Assembly (NCBI GenBank): GCA_026545225.1
Contig: CM048850.1
Location: forward strand, 3,100,001-3,164,000
Direction: 5' to 3'
From: Cornus controversa
Lineage: Eukaryota > Streptophyta > Magnoliopsida > Cornales > Cornaceae
DNA length: 64,000 bases
Of the stretch, positions 24,001 to 34,206 are shown piece after piece (positions within the stretch are counted from its first letter, which is position 1; each line of letters begins with the position of its first letter). The translations under genes were made by a program, and so were the position numbers. The notes under the pieces were generated by a model that had not been told where the DNA came from, ran no database searches, and saw only the letters and a list, made by a program, of their open reading frames with translations.

Positions 24001-25761
24001 TGGGCAGACCTGTCATCCCATACAGATGGAGCTATCTTTCTATTGATGAAAAGATAGAGTTGATTCTCATGCATCATAGAGCAATTTTGCTGACCTATGC
24101 TAGTTGTTATGAATATAACAACAAGAGTTTCATTGAGTTATGTAGAAATTAGAATCCATAAAGAAGTGGAGTTCACCATCTTTTAGAATTACATCCGTCA
24201 TATATCTTCAGATTTATTCAAGAATATCTATAACTCAACTCAACAAAGTCATTTTCCCAACTACTTGAGGTCCGCCATGAACCCTATGTTTTCATTTTGT
24301 TCTATCTATTGTCATTGCCTTAGTCAAAAACCACATGTTATCATATCCTTCCTTATTAATTCTACCCACGTTAATTTTAGCTAGCATTACCCTCAATGTG
24401 GACCATGTCACTCTTCCTAAGAGAAATCTGTAGAAAACCAAGAGAAGTCTTCATTATGCAGAATTTTTAATGCTTCCATTTATTTTATAGCAGATTTTAA
24501 TGTATGAGATTTTAATCACGACGTGACATTTTATTGTCATTGCTTTTATTCTAGAAGAATAAATACTTTTGGTTTTACAATCATAAAATTTAAACGAGTA
24601 TACCTATTTTTTTTCATTGGAAGACTTCATCATAATTCTGGTATGATTACATAGTTAACAACATAGCAGCAAGTCTTATAATAAATCTATTTAGAAATGA
24701 TAGAAAGTTTTTTAGAACTATTTTGAACATATATTCCAGATATTACAAGGTACTCGCCCTCGGATTCGTTGGGTTGTGGTTTCAGTTGTATGCATCAACC
24801 TGAGTCGCAAATCTGTGAATCCGATGTAACATCTAGTTCATGCCCAAATTGCTCTTTAAGGCTATCGGTTTTTCATCAGACCAGTAAGACCATACATAAT
24901 TTCACCTGTCCCCCTTAAAGATATGATCAATTTTTATATACCATAGAAGTGGCAAATTTACTGATGATTTGGCTAATTCTATAATTGCCATCTTATAAAT
25001 TTGGCAACCATTCATTTGATAACTTGTTACTTAAATGTAGAAATTCATTTAAGTTTTAACACTACAAAAGAAATAGCATCCAGAGGCCTACGTGAACAGC
25101 CCCAAGGTTTCTTCTATTCAACACTTGTATGTCACGCAAGTTTTTTTTTGCATGTAAAAATAACTAAATAAATAACATTAAACCTTAAGTATGCAACTTC
25201 CACGTGCCGGAAATAAACAAATGCAATTCTAGAATTATAAAGCAATAATAGAGTGATTTTCTTCATCGCTCTACTTTGTTGTTATTTAATTAAAACATCC
25301 AAATTTGGCAATTCAATGGATTTTCATTTTTAATCAAAACAAGAATTATAATGGTAACTACTACTCTAAACTGAAGATATATATGTACAGTATAAAGAAT
25401 CACATATAAATAAAAAATGAATTGAACAAAATGGCAAGTAATGCAGAGGGAAAATTCACCTTCTACAGTGTGTGTGCGTGTGCGTGTGTGTGTGTGTGTC
25501 TCTCTCTCTCTCTATATATATATATAGTCAGTTATCAAAAGAAAAATTGATCATGGGGCTATCTATGATTAACCATTCGAAAGAAACTAAGAATTTTAGT
25601 CAGACGAAAAATAGAAAGATGGATTCAAACCCTAATTTCAAGAAAATTAATGAATCCAAAAGATAATGAGCATGACTTAAACTATGACAAATTAATTAAA
25701 ATTAAAAACCCAAAACTAGAGAGAGAGTTCATACATTGGAATTGAGCTTGCTAGGAGACAT
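20892..25761 (-). CDS. NADK1: NAD kinase (NADK1-like), N-terminal exons only
   Basis: NAD kinase phosphorylates NAD to NADP using ATP; the plant NADK1 type is generally considered cytosolic. Three minus-strand exons join with consistent phases. Exon 1 (25,761-25,735) reads MSPSKLNSN and ends at a GTATG donor. Exon 2 (21,304-21,142) contains [15 protein letters not shown] and [12 protein letters not shown] and starts after TTTGACAG. Exon 3 (21,011-20,892) starts after CATTTTAG and contains [20 protein letters not shown], a charged helical segment. As I recall it, this order and wording match the N-terminal region upstream of the catalytic domain in plant NADK1. The catalytic GGDGT-type motif is absent from the window, so the gene is truncated or continues past the left edge. 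Intron 1 is 4.4 kb, swollen by a Pack-MULE and a TRIM solo LTR. Confidence 0.72.
21142..21304 (-). CDS. NADK1: NADK-like exon 2
   Basis: The exon is 163 bp. The acceptor is TTGTTTGACAG (minus strand) and the donor is ATGAGAA|GTATGATC. It has no stop in the used frame and leaves phase 1, which the next exon completes to a Thr codon (R-T-V-A-K). Confidence 0.72.
21506..21593 (+). repeat. Pack-MULE left terminal inverted repeat
   Basis: It begins GGGAAAACTTCATTG and contains TTTGTGCAATTTTGTCAA. It pairs with the right repeat at 23,144-23,231. Confidence 0.9.
21726..21812 (+). repeat. TG/TA microsatellite in the Pack-MULE
   Basis: A (TG)n run at 21,727-21,745 is followed by a TA-rich run to 21,806. 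Open frames over this and the next repeat are artefacts of the repeats. Confidence 0.8.
21829..21966 (+). repeat. 54-bp minisatellite in the Pack-MULE
   Basis: There are about two and a half copies of a 54-bp unit built from CCCAACCCACA and GGTGCCACCACAAC and GTCGACACCACCACCACAAT. Copies differ at a few bases. Confidence 0.8.
22146..22343 (+). pseudogene. NAC transcription factor, first-exon fragment captured by the Pack-MULE
   Basis: NAC proteins are plant transcription factors with an N-terminal DNA-binding NAC domain. The ATG at 22,146 opens 65 codons. They contain [20 protein letters not shown] (subdomain A; the usual HPTDEEL reads HPINEEL) and [19 protein letters not shown] (subdomain B), which is where first exons of NAC genes typically end. 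The frame then runs into unrelated FFSLYNCQ and a stop. Subdomains C-E and the activation region are absent, so this is a gene fragment. A CT-rich leader (22,060-22,145) seems to have been captured with it. It may still be transcribed within the element. Confidence 0.88.
22545..22905 (+). repeat. GGT-rich minisatellite in the Pack-MULE
   Basis: About four irregular copies of an 80-95-bp unit contain GGTTGTGGTTAACTGG, a GGTGGTGGT run and GAGGAAAAGAAAAGATTTCC. The strand is strongly G-rich. Proline- or glycine-rich frames across it are not taken as genes. Confidence 0.8.
23144..23231 (-). repeat. Pack-MULE right terminal inverted repeat
   Basis: This is the reverse complement of the left repeat with scattered differences. 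It ends CAATGAAGTTTACCC next to the 9-bp duplication. Confidence 0.9.
23348..23569 (+). mobile_element. Solo LTR of the TRIM-1 family in NADK intron 1
   Basis: This 222-bp LTR runs TGTTGGAGAATATCATT to TTTTCTCAACA and is flanked by a perfect AACAA duplication (23,343-23,347 and 23,570-23,574). Its sequence matches the minus-strand LTRs of TRIM-1 (13,846-14,581), with an internal deletion near its start. Confidence 0.9.
23575..25734. other. NADK intron 1, remainder
   Basis: No exon is recognised here. A stretch around 24,240-24,440 (CAACTACTTGAGGTCCGCC) resembles a dispersed plant repeat often seen in introns. The rest is AT-rich intron-like sequence. Confidence 0.5.
25468..25526 (+). repeat. 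Compound microsatellite (TG)n(TC)n(TA)n
   Basis: Three adjoining dinucleotide runs of about 32, 13 and 14 bases lie in NADK intron 1, about 200 bp from exon 1. Confidence 0.9.
25735..25761 (-). CDS. NADK1: NADK-like exon 1 coding part
   Basis: The ATG is the complement of 25,759-25,761. Nine codons (MSPSKLNSN) end in phase 0 at an AAT|GTATGAAC donor. The start was chosen because it splices in frame onto exon 2. A CT-rich 5' leader (minus strand) extends to higher coordinates. Confidence 0.65.
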
Positions 25762-26100
25762 GTTTCTCATGGAGCTGATACGTGGAGAGATCCCCAAGCC
25801 CTCTCACAACTGTCACGACAGGGAGAGAGAGGTATATGAGTTGAAACAGGGGAGGAAGGTAGGAAGTAATTGGGCAGAGAGACAGAGTCTAGAGAGAGGA
25901 AGTCTAGAGAGAGGAAGGGGGATTGGGCCCACACGTAACGCGTGGCGACAAAGCAGAGAGGCGACCGATATTGCTGAAGTCTTCATATGTAACTTCAGAG
26001 GAGATGGTCAACTGTACGAAATAATAAAAAGTTCTGGCTCATTGAATCGTCTGATTAAATTCCGATACTTCGTGGACTACGGTAAGATCATTTAGTCTCA
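25762..26100 (-). promoter_or_regulatory. 5' leader and proximal promoter of the NADK-like gene
   Basis: On the minus strand a CT-rich leader precedes the ATG. ACGT-core elements (CACACGTAACGCGTGG near 25,930-25,945) are plausible bZIP or G-box-like sites. No TATA box is clear. The assignment depends on the exon 1 call. Confidence 0.4.
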
Positions 26101-26436
26101 CGTGTCTTTATCTGAAACCAGAAAGCATGACTTTAACAAAAAGATGAATTAAATGAAGATTTTTTAAAAAGATAAATTATTCTGATATTTCTTGAGTTTT
26201 AGCTTAATTACTCTTAAATTAAATTAGTAAAAGAATTCGGCCAACTTCTTCCCAGATTTGTTTGACTTTACCTCCACCACCCTTGTTATAAGTTGACCGT
26301 TAATAAAATTAAAAGTTAGATAAAGAAATAAATTAAAATACCATAAATGCCCTTGTGTGATGCCAAATGAAAAAATTGAACATGTTAATCATATGAAATG
26401 ACCAAGTAAACCATAATATCTTTGACTAAAATATAT
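26101..26436. other. Intergenic, nothing recognised
   Basis: AT-rich spacer between the NADK-like gene and the long-LTR block. Confidence 0.4.
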
Positions 26437-26765
26437 GTCACACTCCGAAATTCGAGACACCGGAGACTCAGTCACTGGGCTCGAATCCCAAAAGTGAGTC
26501 CAAGTCAACCATTTATGACTCTCATCCACAATTTTCATTCTGGTACCAGCTTTGATACCATATTGTCACGCTCTTACTTTCTGATACCAAGATCGATATA
26601 GAAAGTCGAGGTAAACAGTTCATTCCTTATCACATATCATCACCCACATGCTCTGATACCATGTTATTATGTCCCTACTTTCTTATACCAAGATCGATAT
26701 AGAAAGTCAATGTGAACAATTCATTCTGTACCACATGTCATCATCCACATACTTCAATACCATTT
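26437..26765 (-). repeat. Three tandem LTR-end plus primer-site modules
   Basis: Three successive units (about 26,437-26,562, 26,563-26,663 and 26,664-26,765) each start like the complement of an LTR end (TGTCAC or TATGTCC). Each ends in or contains a reverse-complement tRNA-Met primer site, TGATACCA or a decayed form. The last two units are about 80% alike and share the word CCAAGATCGATATAGAAAGT. They adjoin the inner end of LTR C. Confidence 0.6.
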
Positions 26766-28856
26766 TTTTCATGCCCCAAATTTCCCATACATTTGAAATT
26801 CGCAATGCTAAACACATGCATTTCATATACATAGTCCGAAAACATACCTTGTTTACACTCCTCAAGAGTTTCAAACATACCACACATATAAATTACACAA
26901 TTCTATAACTCAACTCCTTGTACGGTTAGAAATTGAAATTAAAACTTACACTATTGGATAAAGAATTCAAAAATACTCGATTTAAAAAAAAATCACACTC
27001 AATTTCGATCTAAAACAAAGAAGTTACGCCCGAATGAAGTTTGGACAGATTTTTAACTTTGCTGTGAATAGTGATTTTGATTGTGCGAAATTTCGCACAA
27101 TTGAAGTGCTTGCGAAGTTTTTGTGAAGTCTTTTGACATTCGAGACTTTGATACTCTGCAATTTTTCGTATATGCGAAATGGAGATTTCGCACATGCGAA
27201 ATTGCCCCTGCAGAACTCCGAAAACTTGAATATTTCGCAACCAATTTGCAAAATCGAAACATGGGTTTCGATCATGCGAAACGGCCATTTCACACATGCA
27301 AAATGCCCTCTACAAGACCTCCAGCAACCCTATACATAGCCTATTTTGAGCCCAAATCTCAACCTAACAACTTAGGATCATTCATTCAACATGAAAATCA
27401 TTCACAAATGTTTAACCATCATACACATACTCCAAATTATACATTTGAATCTCGTAAGGATAAATCCATACATTCCTTACACATACTTCAAAAACACATA
27501 TTCTTATACAAGCCTCAAAAGTTAAAAACTTACTATACATGAAAAGAGCATTAAAATTCTATTACATATCCATAATCCAAATGTGCAAACACACTTTTTA
27601 AGCTAGTCCACATGCCACAAATCGGCATGGACACCTATATACAAGTTTTAACCAAGAACACCCTAGAAAGGAAGAGTTCTTCTACTCTAAGTCCAACTCA
27701 TGGTTGAGCGTTATCAACCACCTCCTTGCTATGTCTTGAAAGTGTTAGTGTAGGGGGTAAGCAATTTCAACGACTCATAGTTAACGTATTGTGCATTCCA
27801 TTCAAGTCCACATTTCATGTTCAATGCATAAAACACAAATCATGCTCGACAAATTACGTGTCATACTCCCCAGCATCCTAATCACAAGCTCATACGCTCA
27901 ATTCACTCAACTTATGGCATATACATCAATTATAACTTGACAACCACATAAGGATAATTCATGCATGATGCACATTTCCATCATATATGTAACATATGAC
28001 ATAATCGAAATTGGATTAAAATCCACACAAGTTATGTAGATTCATATAAGTTACACATAAGACTCAACACATTTTTTCTTGAATTTGGCTCACACTCACA
28101 CACACACAAGATACGTACTGAAGTCCTATATCTCAAGTTCATGGTTATTACGCGGCTATTAACCCATGCGGTTACCACCCATCTTGTGCAAGTTTGAGGT
28201 TTTTCAACCCCTGGGGATATGTTCTCCGACTACTTTTTCATGAGCCACCTCCGAGACACACCCCACACTCACACACACACAAAATAATTCACATTTTGCA
28301 TTCACAATCACAACTTCGATGCATTGCACCCATTTCATACCTTAGTTCAATTCTAGCATGTCACATAAGAATCAAAAGACACATATACATAAGCTTAACT
28401 CCCAAATTAGGTTTTCATCATTTTTTCCCAAAAATCTCATTTATGCAATTCATGCCCCACATTGCACATATAAGCAATTCATGTCATTCTAAGCATATAC
28501 TAACCATTTATAACAAGAAAAACATATGTAGAACCATATAGAACAAGGATTGCAACCTAAAATTCTATAGACATCATATATTACATGAAAAATATTTATT
28601 TTATGCTCTAGAAATGAAATTAAACTTGAATTTAGAAGACACAATACACACCCCCTACCTTAATAGCTTTAATTTCAATCTATCCCACACTTTCACCACT
28701 CTCAAAGTTGTCTAACCGCGACTTTGTTCGATTATAAACAAAGCTCTTGCTGCCTAAAGCACTTTCCTTCTTCGGTGTCTTTCGAATCAAACCCTAAAGG
28801 CTCTAAATCTTAGAAAGAATGTAGAAAACTCAAGAGGGAAGAAAGAATGGAGAGTT
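26563..28856 (-). repeat. LTR C (gypsy, long), inner part
   Basis: This is a long LTR in minus orientation, identified by homology to the plus-strand fragment at 37,006-37,886 and to LTR B2 at 42,067-42,700. The leader region (28,680-28,850), hairpin (27,611-27,629) and dyad-word cassette (27,070-27,310) are in the same order. LTR A interrupts it at 28,857, and its outer end continues at 36,616-36,984. Confidence 0.75.
27070..27310 (-). repeat. Dyad-word cassette of LTR C
   Basis: Repeated dyad words are built on TTTCG...CGAAA: for example TTTCGCATGTGCGAAAT, TTTCGCATATACGAAA and TTTCGCATGATCGAAAC on the minus strand, plus worn copies. At the homologous place in LTR B2 (42,290-42,550) the word is TTTCGCACAATCGAAA. 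Confidence 0.75.
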
Positions 28857-30797
28857 TGTAAGGACCGAAATAATTTTGACCGGTTCCGGGTGAATTTTGA
28901 CCGAATTAAATTTTTTTCGGATTAATTAAATCCGGAAGGGTGTGAATCTATATATATATATATATTTTGAATTATATATATATAGATGGAAGACCTGGAC
29001 ATTATAACATATATTTGTTGGAGTATATATATATGTGTTGTTACATTGTGAGAGCGTATATATAATATATATATGGAGACATAAATATGTATATATACAT
29101 ATATATATATATGTAAATATGGTGGGCTTATATGCAATTATAAGGGAATAGTGGTACACATGTATAATATGTGGAAGAGTGTGAGTATGTACATATATAT
29201 ATGTATTATGTATGTATATTGGAATTATGTGAGATAAAAATAGATGGGATACATGTATTGTGTAGTATATATATATATATATATATAATGTGTGGACCAC
29301 ACTTTGGTTGGTGAGGATTGTGTGGTGTATATTAAAAGTAGGAAATTAATTCAAAAAGAAAGGGAAAGAAGACCAAGTAGTGGTCAGCCGAAAGAGGAGG
29401 AAAAGAGAAAAAGAAAGAAAAGGAAAAGAAGAGAAGAAGAAAGGGAAAGGTAGAGAGAGAAAAAGAAATCGGGAAAGGGAGAGAGAGCCGAGATGGCTAG
29501 AGAGAGAGAGAGAAAATGGAGTCGTGAGAGAGGAGGAGCACCGGTGGTGGGCCTTCGGGTTCACGAAGGTGAGGTGAGCTGGGTTTCGGTTGCCCACGGT
29601 GGAGCTCCGGCCGGGCGACGATGATGGTGTGATGGTTGCAGCGCCGTGGGGTCATGGGTCTTTGGTTTGGGTTGGCTTCGGCTGGTGCTCGGACCGTGCT
29701 GGGTCCGTTTCAGTGAGCTCCGGCAGCGACTAGCGGAGGTGGCTGCGGGGTGCCCGGCGAGGCGCTGTTCAGCTGGGTTCTCGCTGGTCGGTCATGCATG
29801 ACCTCTAAATGGGTTCTCCGGTTGAGTTTTGGGCGTCTCACGGCTGTGTTTGGTTCGATTTTGGGTCGAGCTCGGATGGGTTTGTGGTGGTGGACCGAAT
29901 GGTGGTAGTGAGCTGTTGTGAAACTGGTTCCACGACTGTTTGGGCTCAGTTGGTGACTTCAATGGTGATGAATTGGGACTGCCATAGGGGTGAGATCGGC
30001 AGTGATGGCTCACGGTTGTTGGGTCAGGTTGGGTTAACGGTGGATTCAGTTGGGTATGGTGACTGATTTTGGATAATGGCTTGGTCGGCTGCCATTTAAC
30101 GGCAGCAGCTTGGGTTATTTTTGGCTAACGATAGAGAGGAGCCGAAAGCTAGAAATGGTGGAGCTCGCTTATGGGTTCCCGAAAAAGGTGGGTGACGTCA
30201 CGGTTGTGGTATAACAGGCTGGCAATTGGTGATGGAAGTTGGGTTGGTTCATTATGGTTTTGTTTTGTGGGTTAAGTGTATAGTGTTACACGATGGAAGT
30301 GGGTTGCTTGCTTCCATAGTTTTGGCTACCATGATTCCAAATTAGTTTTTAGTTTGGTTGGTTGAGCTTGAATTAGTTGTCCATAGTGGGAGCAACCATG
30401 GTAGAGGTTGAAGATGGCCTTCACATGGTGGCTAGAAATGGATTTGGACCTAGATAATAGAGTGGGCTGCCATATTGAATGCTTGGGTTGGGCCTCGGTA
30501 GTGGGCTTGTATAATTGGACCTTGAACTTGAATCCGATTGGATTATGTTTAGACTACTTCAAAGAGATTTATTGTATGTTCTTTGACTGTGGGTTGGACC
30601 AAGCATGGAAACAAAAAGAGAAGAAAGTGAGTTCATATGTGGTTATGACACAGGACTGGACCGGGCTTGGTATGAACCGCTTTGCAAGCGCGGACTTGAC
30701 GAAAGCGGGACTTAAGGCAAGTTGATTCTTGCCTCTATCTCTTACAAATATTTTTGTTATGTTGGTTAATTTACCTATGTCCCTTAATTTGATCACA

Positions 30798-30873
30798 GGT
30801 GGCATATATATATATGTGCATTTATATATATATGTGTGGGTGTTGTGTATACGTGTATATACGTAGGATGTGA

Positions 30874-30914
<41 letters not shown>
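30798..30914 (+). repeat. TA-rich microsatellite in LTR A
   Basis: Runs of TATATA are interspersed with TATGTG and TACGTA. The minus-strand A copy carries similar runs near 55,440-55,565. Confidence 0.8.
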
Positions 30915-30917
<3 letters not shown>

Positions 30918-31779
30918 TTGGAAACGAAATCATGATGATTAAATGTTTACTTGAATTGTAACATGTTTATGATGTGGATTGAGCCCAAGTAAAACATGCT
31001 AAATAATACATGTTTAGCTATGTGTTGTCTTGTATGCATATGTGGCTTTTATGCATGGTGTTAAATATATATGTGATTATATATTTGTGGTAGTAGTGGA
31101 AATGCATGCTATATATATAAATATGGTATTGACAAGCATTTAAAAAGCATGATTATGATGTGCTAAGTGTTTTATATGTCCTTAATGCATATATGGTGAC
31201 GGAATATATATGTGGTTATATATTGTGAATGGAAAGCATGCTAGTTACTTGTAGTAAATGCATGTCTTGAGTGGAAGCATGGTTATATTTATGCTAATAT
31301 ACATGTATATGTGACTATATGCAGGATGTGACATATACGTGTTTATATGTGGAAATGTGGATATGAGATACATGCTAACTTTATTTATATATCAAATGTA
31401 TGTATTGGTTATAGCATGATAAAAATGTGCTAAGTTGAAGTTGTTGGCATATATGAGGTATTATGCGGGTTTTGAACATGTATGTGCTATATGTGTTAGA
31501 ATGTGATGAGAAGTATGCTAAATACTTCTTTTTAGTATTCATAAGCATGGGTTGATGCATGAAAATATTATGCTATGTATATATGCATCCATATTGCATA
31601 TATGGGAGGGAAATGACATATACGTGGGTTATATGTGGGTTTATGTAAAGAGAAATGCATGCTATGTACTTTAATATTAGCTGGTGCATTGGGATATCAT
31701 AAAATAAAATACTTGATTACGTATGCATCTACATTGCATATATGGGAGGTTGCGGGAAAATTAACGCAAAAAGAGGTGC

Positions 31780-32190
31780 ACGGGACTTCGGAGTGGTCCA
31801 ACCGTGTCATGAGAAGTGATATGATTATCCACTTTGTATGGCCCTCGGAGTGGACCCGGCATACAAAGGCTCTATGCCTAGAATCGGAGTGTGTCCAACA
31901 TTAGTGAGTTTCGGAGTTGCCCCCTCACAATTTGGCAAACCAATATATTGCCATTGGAGTATGTCCAAGAAGTATGGCCCTCGGAGTGGACCCGCCATGC
32001 TCAGGCTTAATGCCTAGAATCAGAATATGTCCAACGAATGTGAGCCTCGGAGTTGTCCCCTCACATAATGGCAATCCTATACATTGCCAGGATAGAATGA
32101 CCTTTCGGAGTGGTCCAGGTCATAGGATGGTTATCAGAGTTGTCCTAGGTCACATGATCCTCGGAGCGGACCAAGCATGTGGGGTATCGG
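31780..32190 (+). repeat. Stem-loop array, CTCGGAG core, in LTR A
   Basis: About ten modules occur at 35-50-bp spacing around a core like TCGGAGTGGTCC or TCGGAGTTGTCC. Several cores are enclosed by matching arms: TATGGC...GCATAC (31,837-31,864), TGTGAG...CTCACA (32,039-32,065) and AATGACC...GGTCATA (32,097-32,124). Arms differ between modules while the core stays the same. Confidence 0.75.
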
Positions 32191-32589
32191 ATGAGGACCG
32201 ATAGTGAAAGTGTAGAGACCGTGACCAATTTTGGCTGGTTTTGCATTTTTTGCATAATAATTGCCATAAATGCATTTTGAGTAATGTTTAACATGTTTTG
32301 AGTGTGGGGAACATGTTTGGGGAGTGTTTTAAAGGTTTTGAAAACTTTTTGGAAGATTTGGAGAAGTTTAACTTTTTGGTCAAACCGGGGCCTGGGATGT
32401 GACTTAAGTGGGCCCGGGAATCCAAAAAATTTTTAAAAATAATTATTTTTCGGAATGGCTTAGATGAAATGTTTAGAGAGTAGAGGAAGTAATTTCAAGA
32501 CCGTAGGAGTTTTTGAAATCAAAAACAGAGCCCGGGAAGGTACGTTAAGCGGCCGAGGGGCATTTTAGTCATTTTCCATGCCTTAGATA

Positions 32590-32650
32590 TTTTAAATATC
32601 TGGATGAGGTTGATCCCAGCCATTTCATACGGATCCTTCTCTCTCTAACA
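32590..32650 (+). promoter_or_regulatory. LTR B core promoter and leader
   Basis: TTTTAAATATCTGG is followed about 35 bases later by CTTCTCTCTCTAA. The same pair of motifs recurs at 37,317-37,363 and 39,171-39,226 in related LTRs. Confidence 0.5.
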
Positions 32651-33404
32651 TTTCCCTCTTCTCCTCTCTACCTTCTCTCTATATTTCGGAGCCGTTCGGG
32701 TGCGATTCGGGTTTCGCCGAAGAAGGGAGATACATAAGGGACGGCTAGGGCTTCCCTTTGAATCGATCAAAGTTGCAATTCGGAAAGGTAGACGTCGCTG
32801 GAATTTTGGTGAAATGCTTGGAAAGCCTTCATTTTCGAGGTAGGGGTTCTTCTTCTCTTCTAATTGTCGATTCTAGGGTTTTGGGTGAAGAAGAGAGGTG
32901 TAGGTTGTGTTTCACATGCTTTAGGATGGTGAGAGGTGTGGAAAGTTGTATTTTCTCCTTCTCTAGAGTCCTATCTTTTCACAATTGTGTCCGTTGTGTT
33001 GGTGGTAGCATGTGGGTTTGAAGTGTGAGAGTGTAAGAAATTGATACATAGGCATTGTGTGCTCAATTTGGTGTATATGTGAAAAATGTGTGCCAAGTGT
33101 CATATATATGATTATGTGTGGAAATGTAGTTGTTGAATGCATGTTAGTTCTATGTACTAAAATTATGCATTGAGTGTAGCATGAGTAAAATATGCTAATT
33201 TTGAAGTTGTATGCATATGAGATGATATATGCATGTGTTATACATATATGTGCTATATGTGGTGTATGATGATGAGGAACATGCTTTTTACTTCTTTTAG
33301 TATCAATGAGCATGAGTAAAGCATGAAATAAAATGCCATGCGTTTTATGCATTCATATTGCATATGTGGGAAGTTGCGGGAAAAATGATGCAAATGAGGT
33401 ACAC

Positions 33405-33620
33405 GGGGCTTCGGAGTGGTCCAACCGTATGGTGGAATGTGGTGAAATTATCCACTATGTATGGCCCTCGGAGTGGACCCGCCATACTAAGGCTTAATGC
33501 CTAGGATCGGAGTATGTCCAATACTAATGACCCCTCGGAGTTGTCCCGGTCATTGGATGGTTAGAGGAGGTGTCCAAGGTTATATGATCCTCGGAGCGGG
33601 CCAATAATGTGGGGTATCGG
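33405..33620 (+). repeat. Stem-loop array, CTCGGAG core, in LTR B
   Basis: Five or six modules match those in LTR A. The clearest are TATGGC...GCCATA (33,460-33,486) and AATGACC...GGTCATT (33,526-33,554), each enclosing a TCGGAGT core. Confidence 0.75.
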
Positions 33621-33961
33621 ATGAGGACCGAGGGAGAGAGCATTTACTTTCCTTAATGCTTTTATGTTTGAACATGTTATACATGATTCGTGAAATATGC
33701 AATCCTCTTTAATTGCATTTGTTAAATTGTTTGTGAGATTGTGGATGTGGCATGTAGTGTATTCATATGCATTTCATGTAGGTCGGTGTCGAGTTGGCAC
33801 TTAGAAGGGTCGGGGAACCTTTACTGAGCCGCAGTGATGCTCACCCCTTTATTCTAAACTCTTTTACAGATAAAGCGCCGATGACGGATGGGACTTGAGT
33901 GTCCAAGAAGAGTTCTAGTTATATTTTGCTATATTTTGGACATATGTACTTTTGGCTATCT

Positions 33962-33978
33962 GTGCCGGCTTGTGGCAC
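33962..33978 (+). repeat. Conserved LTR hairpin (B)
   Basis: GTGCCGGCTTGTGGCAC can form a 5-bp stem. The same element is CATGCC...GGCATG in B2 (40,411-40,429), C (27,611-27,629) and F (44,420-44,438), and GTGCC...GGCAC in the minus B copy (60,548-60,564). Confidence 0.6.
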
Positions 33979-34206
33979 GGTAATGATCTAGTTGTAGTCA
34001 TGGTATAATTTGTTACACTTTGAACCTTTTGCATGAATTCTTGTAATGACTATAAACTTGAAAAAAATCATATGAATGATATATACCTTTTGAGAAAAAA
34101 AGTGCGTGTAGGAGATGTATGGTACCATAGGACCATTTTCCTCTTTAGTTATGATTTCTTGTATGGTTAATCATGAGCAAATAGAGTATGGAAAGTATGT
34201 ATGCAT

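Noticed and set aside
24740-24900. Possible non-coding RNA or extra exon in NADK intron 1
   Set aside because: A slightly GC-richer island with no conserved RNA boxes I could place and no open frame with splice sites that fits exons 1 and 2.
27123-27542. 139-codon frame in LTR C
   Set aside because: The repeated CAMRNG/FRTCEI-like pattern is just the translation of the TTTCG dyad words; no protein family is suggested.
28926-29300. Tyr/Ile-rich frames
   Set aside because: Translations of TA and TATG microsatellites.
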